DNA from: Conidiobolus incongruus B7586
Taxonomy: Eukaryota; Entomophthoromycota; Entomophthoromycetes; Entomophthorales; Conidiobolaceae
Length of the DNA: 36,168 nucleotides
Assembly: GCA_000697335.1 (NCBI GenBank)
Contig: JNEM01011380.1
Span: 1 to 36,168 of the forward strand
Reading direction: 5' to 3'
Of the stretch, positions 8,734 to 19,490 are shown piece after piece. Position 1 is the first letter of the stretch. The number at the start of each line of letters is the position of its first letter. A program made the position numbers and the translations under genes. The notes under the pieces are model-generated. The model did not search any database and had not been told where the DNA came from. It saw only the letters and a list, made by a program, of their open reading frames with translations.

Positions 8734-11700
8734 ATGGAAATTAATGAAAATTTAATAGAATTAATCAATCAAATTAATTCTAATCATTTACCTATTGATA
8801 ATTCCAAATTAGTAAATACTCAAAACCTATTAAATTCTATTTGATATTAACGAATATAATTAGGATTTTTCATTATGTTTGCCAATTATTATAAACCAAT
8901 TCCCATCAATTTGTAAACCTCCAAGCCATTTGTCAAATGTTAACTATGATAAAAATCATACTGAAATGATTGGATGGAATATAAATTTTTCTATAGTAAT
9001 ATAATATTATATATTAAACAATAATTTTAATTTTTATTAATTGATTTATATTTAGTATATCTTTATATATCAAATAAATCAAATTGATTTTGATGAGCTG
9101 TTAAATGAAAGTGAATCTAATGTTAATCAAGAGGAATTGTCTACTCATTGGGAGGTAATGTTAGAACAATATTTTTTATACATATATTAAATGCAAATTG
9201 TTGTTTAGAAACTGACTAATATCGAGTCCTATGTAATTGAACATAAATATACCGAACTTGTCAAGTACATTTAATATGCATCATTTAAATTAATATGATA
9301 CTGATTTTGAATATTTAGATCTATCATTGATATTGTTAATCTGATTCCAAATGGTACACCTAGCTGTATCATTGATCAAAACCCATCCATACTACAACAT
9401 TTGGAGCGTTTGAAAAACATCATGAATTCAAATGAAAATTCAAAGTTATTTGGCTTTTTATTAAGTGCAATTTACTTGAATCTTAATATGGTCTCCTCTA
9501 AATTTACTTTGGAACACTTTATCACATTTTTAAATTTAATTCAGGTAAACTCAACCATAGTAACCATATTTTTATGCAATATCATATCGGAATGGGCATA
9601 TTTTATTAAAATAATGGTTCGATATGGTATCGATTCGGGCTTTAATCCTCAGTTAACTCAGTATGCGGTCAAAGTTTTAATGATTTGTCTGAAATTACAG
9701 CCTCATAGAAAGATGGAGTTTTTAAGATTAATTAAAAGCACACCGTTTATGGCTGATGAAGTGTTACGTATTAATCATGATAATCCAAATCAACAAGCTG
9801 ACTTTTGGAATGCTTTATCTATTGATCCTCAAAGTGTAATTAACAGTATCAGTCCTGCGAATAATATACCATCTAATCCAAGTGGTTGGAAATTATCATT
9901 TTGGGAGAATTTGGCACCTACAGCAAGTGGCAACTCATCTATCAATTTGATGAAAATTGATAGTTTACTAAGATGTACCCTAGCCTATCAAAAACATGTG
10001 GGCGGTCTCTTTACAGAGCCATTCAATGTACATACTAAAGTCCTCGCAAACATTTATAAAGTTTTGGTACCTTCACCATACCCTGAACGCGTCTATTGCT
10101 CGACATTGGCCTTCCTGTTAGTCAATTTAAATTATCGATTCCCCCAACAGATCCAATTTGTGAAGCATTTATTAGAAAAATTCTGGCAAATTTTCCCCTA
10201 TGGAATATCATATTTATTGGGAATGATTTTTAGATTGCCCGATAGTTTCGAGCAACTTCAACAGGATTTAAATAGTTGGACTGGTGTCGATTATCCTCTA
10301 AGTAATTATATTTATTTCATTTAAAAAAACATCTAACAGAACTTTAATTTCAGATAAAATGGATCCACAACAGTTGAACATGATCAAAGAGTACTTCTTA
10401 AATGAAGGTATATATCCTAAAAAGGCTAAAGATATCCTCCTCAACCTTCCATATCCCAATTACACCCCGCGAGATGACAAAATCCTTCTATTTGGAGTCC
10501 CCACAGATTATTGCTTGGAATCTATGATCCTATTGTTTGTCAACTGTAAAGAATGGCTCAATTGCGATCAATGGATTTTGAATATGATTACTTCCATTAA
10601 AAATTATCAAATCCCACCCCATTGCTTTAGATTATTGGATGTGTATATTCAAAGGTAATTTATATCATTATAATCAGCATTACTAATTTATTTTCTAACA
10701 TTCAAATTATTAGAACTGTAAATAAGCTGTCACCAAAAATATCTGAAATGAGTCTCAAGTTACATTTATCAGATTGCTTCCCTCATAAACCCATCTTACC
10801 CAAACATATCTTATTCAGCTATTATTATATCAAATATTATCACTGTTTAGTTCCCGAAATAAGTCATATCAATCCAGATATTTCAGAGCGTAAATTTAAC
10901 TTATATAATTAAACATATCCCAATTACTAATTTCCAAATTTTAGTATGCTACTCGCACCAGATAATGGACAAAGTACCACTAACCGAAATCTGTAAACTA
11001 TTCCAATCTCAGTCCAAATTCGGGTTAGAAGCATATTATTTGAATTTTAAAGGGTTGCTAGTACAATTCTTTAAATATATTATTTATAGTCAAAATTTAT
11101 TTAATCGTAATTTTGAATTGAATAAGTAAATTAATAGAAATAGTATAACTTTTTTATGATATATTAAAATGAATTTGGAATTTTAGATATCGATATCCTA
11201 TTGGAGCATATCCAATTGAATCTGAAGTACTATCCCAATCCAAAGCAACTTATCCCAGTTTGATAGTTCAAGATCTACTGAAAAATAAACAGAGTTCTCT
11301 CGCATTATACGACTTTTTACTAACTACTAACGATTCCAAACTATTCCAATACGGTAAAAGCGTAGTCGAATTTGGAATTAAACACTGCTTAAGTGATTCA
11401 AATATTACTCCCGATGTCGAATATAAATTTGTTAAAGTTTGGAAACGACTCCATTCAAAGATTCCCAATCTGGTCTGGACTTACACGTTACAAGGATGCT
11501 CACTCGTTCAATTGGAAAATACCCATCAATTGCATCATTTGTTATCTTTAGATAGCTTAATGTCGGATGTAATGATGGCATTTCGATTACCTAGTAAAAT
11601 TTATCAAAGTCGATATCTCATTCAAATCCCCATTACTGTAAGTTAGTTCAAACGATTACAAGTTCATTTTAATAATATGATTTATAGATGGCACTCTGTA

Positions 11701-13228
11701 GTTTGTTAGGATGGAAAGAAAGATTATTGTATTGCTACCTGGTCAAACCTGTTGAGTTTAGGGTAATATTATTATATAATTAAAATTCTTGTCGATAATA
11801 TTAACTTTTAATTTTAGAATGCAATGGGATTTGATGGATTTAGTGCTACCATTGTTTCTGAATATACTTGGTTACTTCAAACTTTAATTGAGTTGATGAA
11901 TCCTAAAAATTATCCTAATTTACCAAGTAATTATATATCATTAAATATTTTATTTTATTCATTTTCTAATTAAAATTACAGATGATTTTGAATTAATCAA
12001 AGCCGAACTAATGAAGGCATGCGATACACTCCTATTAGAAAGTAGTAATTTGGTCAAATCTTTATTACATCAAACTTTCGAAATTGAAATGATTCCTGAA
12101 GTTTTGAACCATTTGCCCTCCGCAAAAGCTGCTGTTAGAGAAAAAGACTTTGCATTCAGTATGCTGCAAAATTTAATGCTTGGTTCCGAATGTCAGCAAT
12201 GGTTTAGTATATGTTTAACGGGCCATATTGTTAATATGGTTGATCCAGATAAAAAGTAAGATTTGGCATATCTAACCGAATATAATGCATGTATTAATCT
12301 AACATTGATTATATTTAGGAAGCAAATTTGCAATGATAAATTTATTGAAAAGATCAAAAAAGTAGCGAAACAATACTTTGACAAATATCCGTTACATAAC
12401 TCGACACTCAAGCAATATATCAGCCCTAACCAAATTAAATCTGCATTGCTGCTTATTGGCAAGAATTATCCTCCTTGTGACCTTGATATGAACACTCTGA
12501 TCAATAATCTACCATTTGACAGCTCAATTATCGAAACTCCTAAGTTGTCCAATACCAATCAATCCGTCGATTTCGATTTTAAGTTCCAATATTTCTATAA
12601 TAATCTGAAATTAACATTGATAAGCTCTCCATCCACTGTATCCCCAAGTAGGTCTGCTAGGCCAACAACGCCTCCTAATGCTTACCATCCACCTCTAAAT
12701 CGTGGAGGAGGCGACTTTCCTAATGATGATCACCATTTCACCAAGAGAGGTCCTTCCACCAATGATTACGACTCCCAACCTGGCAACAAGGGTCCCAATA
12801 CTACGTATAAGAAATTCAAGCGAGATGGCTCCGATACTGGAATATACAGACCCTCCCCATCTACTAACTATACCAAACCATCACGTATTGGAAGCTCGAA
12901 TATTTCGAACCAAGTTGGCAACAAATCACCTATCAACATATCTTCTAACGTTCGACCCAATACTTCACAATACCATAATCAACACCCTCAACCCCAACCA
13001 TTCAGAGAAGGTGGGGGAAGTAACAGATTTCCACCCAGTGGCAATCGTCCACCGCCAAGTCGCAAACCTGGCGGCTATACTGGCAGCAATCGCGAACAGG
13101 AAGATCGATTCGGACATTCTAACTCCCGCGGTAGAGGCAAAAACTTTATGAAAGGACCCGGAAGCGGTAGGGGCAAATCGATGGGAGGTGCAGGAGGAGG
13201 TAATCGGAGAGGATCTAATATTGAATAG
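8734..13228 (+). CDS. INTS2: Integrator complex subunit 2-like protein (INTS2) with RG-rich C-terminal tail
   Basis: Thirteen exons join in phase to 1274 residues (human INTS2: about 1200): 8734-8811, 8864-8995, 9056-9154, 9209-9264, 9319-10301, 10354-10654, 10714-10889, 10945-11125, 11187-11637, 11688-11762, 11818-11926, 11982-12255, 12319-13228. Introns are 50-63 nt. The order of helical blocks follows remembered human INTS2. TIVTIFLCNIISEWAYFIKI matches WFLCLLVANVPDSF. KEWLNCDQWILNMIT...PPHCFRLLDVYIQR matches the block ending LLPLIDVYINSIL. FVKVWKRLHSKIPNLVWTYT matches VNKLWMVLNTVMPRRLWVMT. SLLHQTFEIEMIPEVLNHLP matches LVHFQGYPCELLPLTVAGIP. In animals INTS2 is a scaffold helical-repeat subunit of Integrator, which binds RNA polymerase II, cleaves snRNA and nascent transcripts and recruits PP2A. 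Residues from about 1078 to the end are Pro/Ser/Asn-rich, then Gly/Arg-rich (SRGRGKNF, GRGKSMGGAGGGNRRG), unlike the human protein. No frame break was seen. Confidence 0.78.
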
Positions 13229-13578
13229 GTTTCAATCCAGTATTTAGCCATTACTTTATTATTGATAATATATTAAGATTTCAAGTGAAAATTTATAATT
13301 TAATTGAATTGATTATAGAGCTTATAAAGAATATTTAAAATATAACTTGAATTTACATGATAAATTTAATTATTGTTATTATTATATTAAAACATATTCT
13401 ATTAGTTGAATTTTGAATAAATTTCAAAATAATTATTACTAAATTTTATTTCTAAAATTTTTGGAATTCGAATAATATATATATAAATTGTTCAAAGCCA
13501 ATATAATAAAAAATATTAAAAATTTTTAAATTTAAATATTCATTTTGATATTCATAAAAATTTTTATTCAATCAATGA
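13229..13578. other. Intergenic between converging genes
   Basis: Shared 3' flank of the INTS2-like gene (plus) and the first small secreted protein gene (minus). A+T-rich, with nothing further seen. Confidence 0.5.
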
Positions 13579-13902
13579 TTAATTCTTAGGAATTGTTACA
13601 ACATCCAAGAGATCGCCCACCAAACCTCCATGATGAATCTCCTGTCTCTTTAACTGTTCAGGCTTTAGACCTGCTAAGAGTGCATTCTCTCCGTTTGCAT
13701 TGGGCAACAACTGCAATTGAGTTAAATCCAATCCTAATAATCCTTTCACCACATTGTTCAAATTGCCAGCTGTCTGGTCAATTTGGCTGCGAGTGTTGGT
13801 ATTAATTAACCCGAGAAGTTGGCCGTCCTGCTGGCCTACTTGCACGCCGAGATTAAGAGCTCGGATGGAGATGATGGAAGTGGCTAAAATTAAAAATTTC
13901 AT
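13579..13902 (-). CDS. Small secreted protein, copy 1
   Basis: Intronless, 107 residues. The first ~17 residues (MKFLILATSIISIRALN) form a signal peptide with a hydrophobic core and small residues before the likely cut. The mature part has the block VQVGQQDGQLLGL, the block GLLGLDLTQLQLLPN and the C-terminal block DLLDVVTIPKN. It has no cysteine. No known domain is recognised. A close paralogue lies 650 bases upstream on the same strand, about 60% identical with one gap. A TATAAATA box (13973-13980) lies about 70 bases ahead of the ATG. A short, cysteine-free, secreted, tandemly duplicated protein could be a surface, spore or effector-like protein; that role is a guess. Confidence 0.8.
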   Translation of the reverse strand: MKFLILATSIISIRALNLGVQVGQQDGQLLGLINTNTRSQIDQTAGNLNNVVKGLLGLDLTQLQLLPNANGENALLAGLKPEQLKRQEIHHGGLVGDLLDVVTIPKN

Positions 13903-13972
13903 AATTGTAAAAATATTATTAATTAAACTAATAATTGAATGATTGATACTTTTCCATCATTTGGTTAATGTG

Positions 13973-13980
13973 TATTTATA
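13973..13980 (-). promoter_or_regulatory. TATA box of small secreted protein copy 1
   Basis: TATAAATA on the minus strand, 71 bases ahead of the ATG at 13902. The paralogous gene has the same box at nearly the same distance. Confidence 0.55.
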
Positions 13981-14236
13981 TTGAAAGTTCTTCAATGCTA
14001 TAGCATTTACTAGAACCATATTATTTCAGTTAGCATTAAACTTGAGGATAAATTTTATTGTTTGATACATTTGAATCTTTAGATGATTGCTAACCACTTG
14101 ATTAAGTAATGCACAGAGATGTTTTTGAGAAACTTAAAATCCAAATAAAAAATTATTAAAATAATTAAGAATACATTATTAATGATTATTAAATAATTTT
14201 GATAAAATTTTAAAATAGATATAAATAAGTAAGATA

Positions 14237-14278
<42 letters not shown>
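14237..14278. repeat. (ATT)n microsatellite
   Basis: About 14 uninterrupted ATT units in the spacer between the two secreted-protein genes. The rest of 13981-14549 is A+T-rich with no gene seen. Confidence 0.9.
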
Positions 14279-14281
<3 letters not shown>

Positions 14282-14549
14282 AATTTTAAAGTCAAGATAT
14301 AATAATATATATTTAATATCAATTAAAAATATAAAGATTTCTAACAATTACATGGTATTTATACTTTTAACAATCAGTATACTTATGAAAGAATATAATT
14401 CAAATATTTTAATATGATAATTATAATAATTTCAATTTTGTTAAATATCAAATATAATATATTTAAAACATTTTATTAATATTAAAATATTAAACTTTAA
14501 TAGTTTTAAAAATATTTATATATTTAATAATTTATTAATACATTAATAA

Positions 14550-14876
14550 TTAATTCTGGGGAATAGTAACGACATCCAACAAATCGTTAACTAATCCAGA
14601 TTTTTCACTTCCTTGGTTTTGAAGTTGCTCTGGCTTAAGAGATGCTAAGACCTCATTTTCATTATTTTCGTTAGGAAGTACTTGTAATTGAGCCAAGTCT
14701 AAACCTAATAGTCCTTCGACAGTGTCAGTCAATTCTCCAGTAGTGTGATCGAGCTGACTGCGAGTGTCCGAGTCGACTAATCCCAAAAGTGGACCGTCCT
14801 GTTGGCCAACTTGAACATCAATACTGAGAGCATTAATAGCAACAATTGAGGCAAGTAAAGTGATTAACAATTTCAT
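14550..14876 (-). CDS. Small secreted protein, copy 2
   Basis: Intronless, 108 residues, paralogue of the gene at 13579-13902. The signal peptide is about 1-17 (MKLLITLLASIVAINAL). The conserved blocks VQVGQQDGPLLGL, GLLGLDLAQLQVLPN, SLKPEQL and DLLDVVTIPQN are shared with copy 1. The middle (DSDTRSQLDHTTGELTDTVE) and the stretch before the last block vary, and this copy is more acidic there. It has no cysteine and no recognised domain. The conserved end blocks with a variable centre suggest selection on both copies. The TATAAATA box at 14953-14960 is placed as in copy 1. Confidence 0.8.
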   Translation of the reverse strand: MKLLITLLASIVAINALSIDVQVGQQDGPLLGLVDSDTRSQLDHTTGELTDTVEGLLGLDLAQLQVLPNENNENEVLASLKPEQLQNQGSEKSGLVNDLLDVVTIPQN

Positions 14877-14952
14877 AATTGTAGTATTGATATTATAGTA
14901 TTGATTAAATGTATAAAAATGACGATGATATTCAATTGTTAACCTCCTGCCT

Positions 14953-14960
14953 TATTTATA
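14953..14960 (-). promoter_or_regulatory. TATA box of small secreted protein copy 2
   Basis: TATAAATA on the minus strand, 77 bases ahead of the ATG at 14876, matching the spacing in copy 1. Confidence 0.55.
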
Positions 14961-15497
14961 TTTTGAATAATTACATGATATAATATAGGTTAAAACTATA
15001 ATTTTCATAATTTAACAAATTTTGTGGTTACAAATAACCTTAAATTTTTTTACGGATATTAAAATTTCCATAATTAAATTGTTAAATAAGTTGGTTTATA
15101 AGGATCTTTCTGATTTCATCTAACTTGGTTATATTAGTTGCATTAATCTCTTGATAATGTTAAATTGATTTAGCCTTACAGTAATGATTTACAGTCGTAG
15201 TTTCGTTACTTGATCATATAATATCTGCAACACTTGTTAAACTCTGAAAATGTTAATTAATTATTATTATAAATATTGTGAGGTTTTTGAAAAAATATAC
15301 TTATCCAATATGAGTTTATATGATTTTGTCATATAAAGATAATATTTTTGGAATATTATCTTTCAAAATAATTGTTTAAATCAAAAAAAAAACTGAAAAA
15401 ATTCTTTGTAATTATAAAAATTTGTTAGATTGATTATGATTTATTAATCAAACAAAAAAATTGAAGAAAATGCAAAAAATGAAAATAAAGAAAAACT
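14961..15497. other. Intergenic, no gene seen
   Basis: Holds the upstream region of small secreted protein copy 2 and the 3' flank of the ANKRD13-like gene. No coding frame or RNA gene was found. Confidence 0.5.
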
Positions 15498-17454
15498 CTA
15501 ATAACTTTGACCCATTTCGGATCCTCCTACACTCAAATTCTCCAATACGATACCTTCGTCGTAGCCTTTGGGAATGTCGAACCAATTGGGACCCAATTCT
15601 TCGTCGAGTTTGTCCGTCCATTTCCTGTAGCCCGTGAATCCAATCTTGACTGAAATCATCGGGACAATGGGAATCTGAAGCTGGATGGGAAAGCCAGGAG
15701 GTAAATTGAACATGAGGAAGTTGCGCAATTTGTCTACCAGTTGATTGCTGCTGAGACTGGCAATTTCCAGAAATGGCATAATGTGGTCAATGTTAAGAGG
15801 GAAGGTGGGCTCTTTGGGATCACTTGTCGGGAGTTGGGGATCGTTGCTACTCGAGAAACTTTGCTGAGTTTTAGCCATCCACACCGTTGCTTTCATGGAG
15901 TGTCTCCATTCTTTTTTGACAATGGGGCGACCTAAGTGGATATGGTTGGTGGAATTTGTGTCAAAGTATTGCTCCAAAGTCACCGAGGATGGAGGTGGTG
16001 CAGGTAGACTTGGACAGTACTTTTGAAGTTCTTCCAACTCAGATTGGAGTTGTTCTCCAAGTTTGTCCAAGTCTTCTCCTTTGGGTGGGTTGGAATCCAC
16101 TAGGGTTACTTGGGATTGGTCGGATGATGTAACATTTGTTTCGGGCTCCTAATCAATTACAATTAATTTGAATATATGTAATAAATATTGAATTACCTCA
16201 ATAATTTTAGCATTTGGATTAACTTTAAGATGTTCTGATCTAGTCCTGCTCTTAATATTGATATTATCCATTTTCCAAACTTCGCAATTATAGTCGCCAA
16301 TCTTCTCAACCTTGGGCTTGGATCCAAATGGCCAGAATCCACTCGTCTCCCTCTCGAACTTGATATGACTGGTGCGCACATTGGTATAGGTAAAAGCACT
16401 GTTGAGCAAAGAATTCATCTGAGCGTTCAAAATCTCTGGATCCATTTCGCTATTCTTCTTATCATCACTTCCATTCTCTTCAGCGTAGTGTATATTTTGA
16501 TAGATTTGTTTATCGTGGTCAATGGCGACAATCACAGGCTCTAATATTTACTAATTAGGTTGAATTGAATAATTAATAATTAATGAAAATTACCTGAACC
16601 GTCTGACATTTTAAAAATGTAACTAATGTTACCCCGTTTCCATTTCATATTTTCAAATCCAGCTAATTTTCACTATTAGTAATGATTATATTAAATAATA
16701 ATATATCTATTATAACCTAAAGTGGTATCTATTCTAAACCAACCGTTCTAAACTAAAATAAATAAAATATGAATAAATAAACTATTTATTAAATTACCTT
16801 CTTGTAAATTTTATACTGATCGCTTGGGCAAAAGTTGGAGATTAAAGGAACTAAAACAAGTTTAACATAATAAATATATCATAGTCATAAATTATTTACT
16901 CCAAGTTTGTATTCCCCAATTAATTTCTAGGTAAAAATCTTTCATATCCTTATAAACTATTAATATTATAAAAAAAATAATTAAATAATATTGTTAATTA
17001 CTCCTTTTAAGTTTAAATGTTTCGTTGGCGATTTAGACTCCATTAAAGCTTTCATCTGTTCAGTCTTCTTCCTCAACTAAACAATATCTGAATATCTTAT
17101 ATATATATATTTAAAAAAAATATTTTATATTACCACAAGTTCCAATATTTGCCTATTACCCAAACTGGTAGCCTCATTGGTCAGTGTCCACCCTTCCTGA
17201 TTCTTGATAATGCAACTAGCACCAGCCTTAATGAGAATTTTAACACATTCTAAATATCCTTTCATAACTGCAATATGTAAAGCAGTACATCCTCTATGGT
17301 CTAAAGCGTCAATATTAGGATATGGAGGATTTGGTTCAAAATAGTTTTGAAGAAAGATTTCTAAATCTTGATATAAATTTAAAAATACTAACTTATGTAA
17401 AGCTAATTCGTCAGTCACTTGAATACCCAAATTGTTAAAATTATAATATGTCAT
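15498..17454 (-). CDS. ANKRD13-type ankyrin / GPCR-chaperone domain protein
   Basis: Eight exons (17454-17134, 17076-17002, 16948-16900, 16850-16798, 16747-16717, 16662-16594, 16540-16197, 16148-15498) join in phase to 530 residues. Residues 1-107 hold about two ankyrin repeats (DHRGCTALHIAVMKGYLECV; NQEGWTLTNEATSLGNRQIL). The rest matches the ANKRD13 domain in order: DFYLEINWGIQTWIPLIS, AGFENMKWKRGNISYIFK, RETSGFWPFGSKPKVEKIGD, RSEHL, TLEQYF...LGRPIVKKEWRHSMKA and FNLPPGFPIQLQIPIVPM. Human members bind ubiquitinated membrane receptors on endosomes through C-terminal ubiquitin-interacting motifs. Here the protein ends about 20 residues after the domain (VLENLSVGGSEMGQSY) and no such motif is visible. 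A Ser/Pro/Glu-rich insert lies between the two halves of the domain. Introns are 48-57 nt. Confidence 0.9.
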
Positions 17455-17500
17455 ATTGGTATTTTTTTCCTCCTTTCTATTATTAATATTTTATTATTTT

Positions 17501-17507
17501 AATAATG

Positions 17508-17546
<39 letters not shown>

Positions 17547-17560
17547 TATATATATATATA
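17501..17560. repeat. (ATA)n then (TA)n microsatellite
   Basis: About 14 ATA/AAT units run directly into a (TA)n tract, just upstream of the ANKRD13-like start codon. Confidence 0.9.
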
Positions 17561-19079
17561 ATTTTTAAAAATAAAGAGTATATATTTTAATTCAAAAAAT
17601 CTCAAAATAAGAATAAAAATTAATTTATAGTATTTTAATAGTATAATAATAACTAAAATTGATTAAATTTCGATTTTAATTTCTGAATAAATTATTTTAA
17701 ATTACAAAATATTACATAGTTTCAAATTTTGAATTAATTTGATTATTTAATGAAATAGTTAAAAATAATATTTTTTTAAATATATATGAAATAATAGAAT
17801 TCAATCTTGGTAATATGTTATCTGTCAATTTTATTTCATAATGATAATATTCTATTTTTTTACTTTTTTAATATTTTTTTATCAATTTTAAAATTTAATC
17901 TAACTTTTTTATATTGAATTCTATTTAATAATTTAAATTTTGGATTTTAATATAATTTTCAAAATAATAAATATTTAAATTTTTTATGAATTTTAAAGAA
18001 TAATAATAACTATAACTATATATCAATAAGACAACGTCGTTATACCAATTATTATATTTTTAAAAATAATTATAAATAGAGTGGTTAAAATATTTGTTGA
18101 TATATTAAATTAATTACTGATAAGAATAACACAATATAAATATATAAACCATTCACAAGGGTTAACAAAATTTTAAGTATTTTAGAAAGATATTTTATGC
18201 AATTAATGGTTTTTTAATTTTTTTTTCAAAATAAAAATATAATTGTAATTCAAATGGATTAGATATTTATATTAATATAAAATAAAGAAATTTTAAATAT
18301 ATTAAAATTTAATTAAATTATATATACATATATATAACTGATACAAAATTGAAAATAAAATTATATCAAAAAAAAATAATTATATATTATAATTATTTAC
18401 AAATTTATTAAACTAGACTTAATAAATTATTTTAGAATATTATCTTGAAAGAATACTACTCAACTTTTTAAATATATAGTGTGTAAAATATATATTAAAA
18501 TATTTTACTTTTAATTAACTATTATTTAAAATATATTGATTTTTAAATTTTAATATATTTATAAATTTATGATATAAAATTATAAGTATTATTTTGTTTT
18601 GATTATTATATTTTTGAATATATAGTATATAATAGTGTGAAATATATTAATTATTTTATTTTTTATTAAAATTATATAACAGATCTGATTTTTAATATAT
18701 TTGATTTATTCATCAAAAAAATCTATTATATATTATATTAAATTTTAAATTTTATACTCAATAATTCCTTTTTTATTAAAAAAATATTATATAAAATAAG
18801 TAATATTTATAATTATTTAAATAATAAAAACTATAAAATTTTAAAATGTTAAAATGTTAAAATGTTTAATACTTTTATTTTAATAGTGTAAAAAATTTGA
18901 AAAAAAAGATAATAGGCTAAAAAATGATTATAACAAATTATTACTAATTATTTTACAATTATAATTAATTTTAAATTTTTATACTTTATAATTTAAATAT
19001 ATACATTATTTGAAATAATGATTAAATTTATTTAATTATTATATTTCTGAGTAAATTAAAAAATTTAATAGATTCAAGA
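17561..19079. other. Gene desert, left part
   Basis: Extremely A+T-rich, with long A and T runs and no open frame of coding character. Only the upstream region of the ANKRD13-like gene is expected here. No tRNA, rRNA or element termini were recognised. Confidence 0.5.
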
Positions 19080-19490
19080 TTATTTGTTGAATTAAATACC
19101 TAACTAAAATACTGTTACAAGATAGGAATCTTTACTCTCACCAAGTATTCTTGCTTCAACTGAATTTAATGATCATTTGTCCTTCGCATGTAGATTCACT
19201 TACTTTTCATTCGTTGATTAGCTTTTCAGCTAAGCCACTGCAGTATCTTCAAAATCTCTTTACTTGACTTACATTATAACAACCCAGAGTTTGGATCATT
19301 CACGACAAGATCAGCCCGATCTGGGTCCTCTCTGCTATTTGACAGTATCAATAAAACACCTTTTCAGCCCAACCTATAGCTGAATATCCCTGATCACTCC
19401 CTTTACTAATTCTGATCATAGCACTACTTTCAATACTCAAATTTGACTATTGTCGATCTCCGATCATTAGTACTATTTGGAATATTTTTT
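19080..19490. other. Less A+T-rich island with repeated GATCA
   Basis: About 400 bases of clearly higher G+C inside a 5-kb A+T-rich desert. GATCA occurs six times (19171, 19294, 19309, 19392, 19414, 19462), three of them as the palindrome TGATCA, and GATCT occurs twice. No frame stays open on either strand. A decayed mobile or duplicated sequence, a non-coding RNA or a protein-binding cluster are all possible, and I cannot choose. Confidence 0.35.

Noticed and set aside
9543-9600. Possible intron at caggtaaactc in the INTS2-like gene
   Set aside because: The frame stays open across it, and the sequence VNSTIVTIFLCNIISEWAYF matches the INTS2 pattern, so it is coding.
12263-12318. ATG at 12263 as start of a separate RG-rich protein
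   Set aside because: It lies inside a good intron (donor GTAAGA at 12256, acceptor TTTAG at 12318), and the exon from 12319 continues the INTS2-like frame in phase.
12702-13151. 149-codon frame overlapping the RG-rich tail
   Set aside because: It is a shifted reading of the same exon. The INTS2-like frame has the coherent RG-rich sequence and joins the upstream exons.
14237-17560. CRISPR-like or satellite arrays
   Set aside because: The only regular arrays are ATT/ATA and TA microsatellites; there are no spaced repeats.
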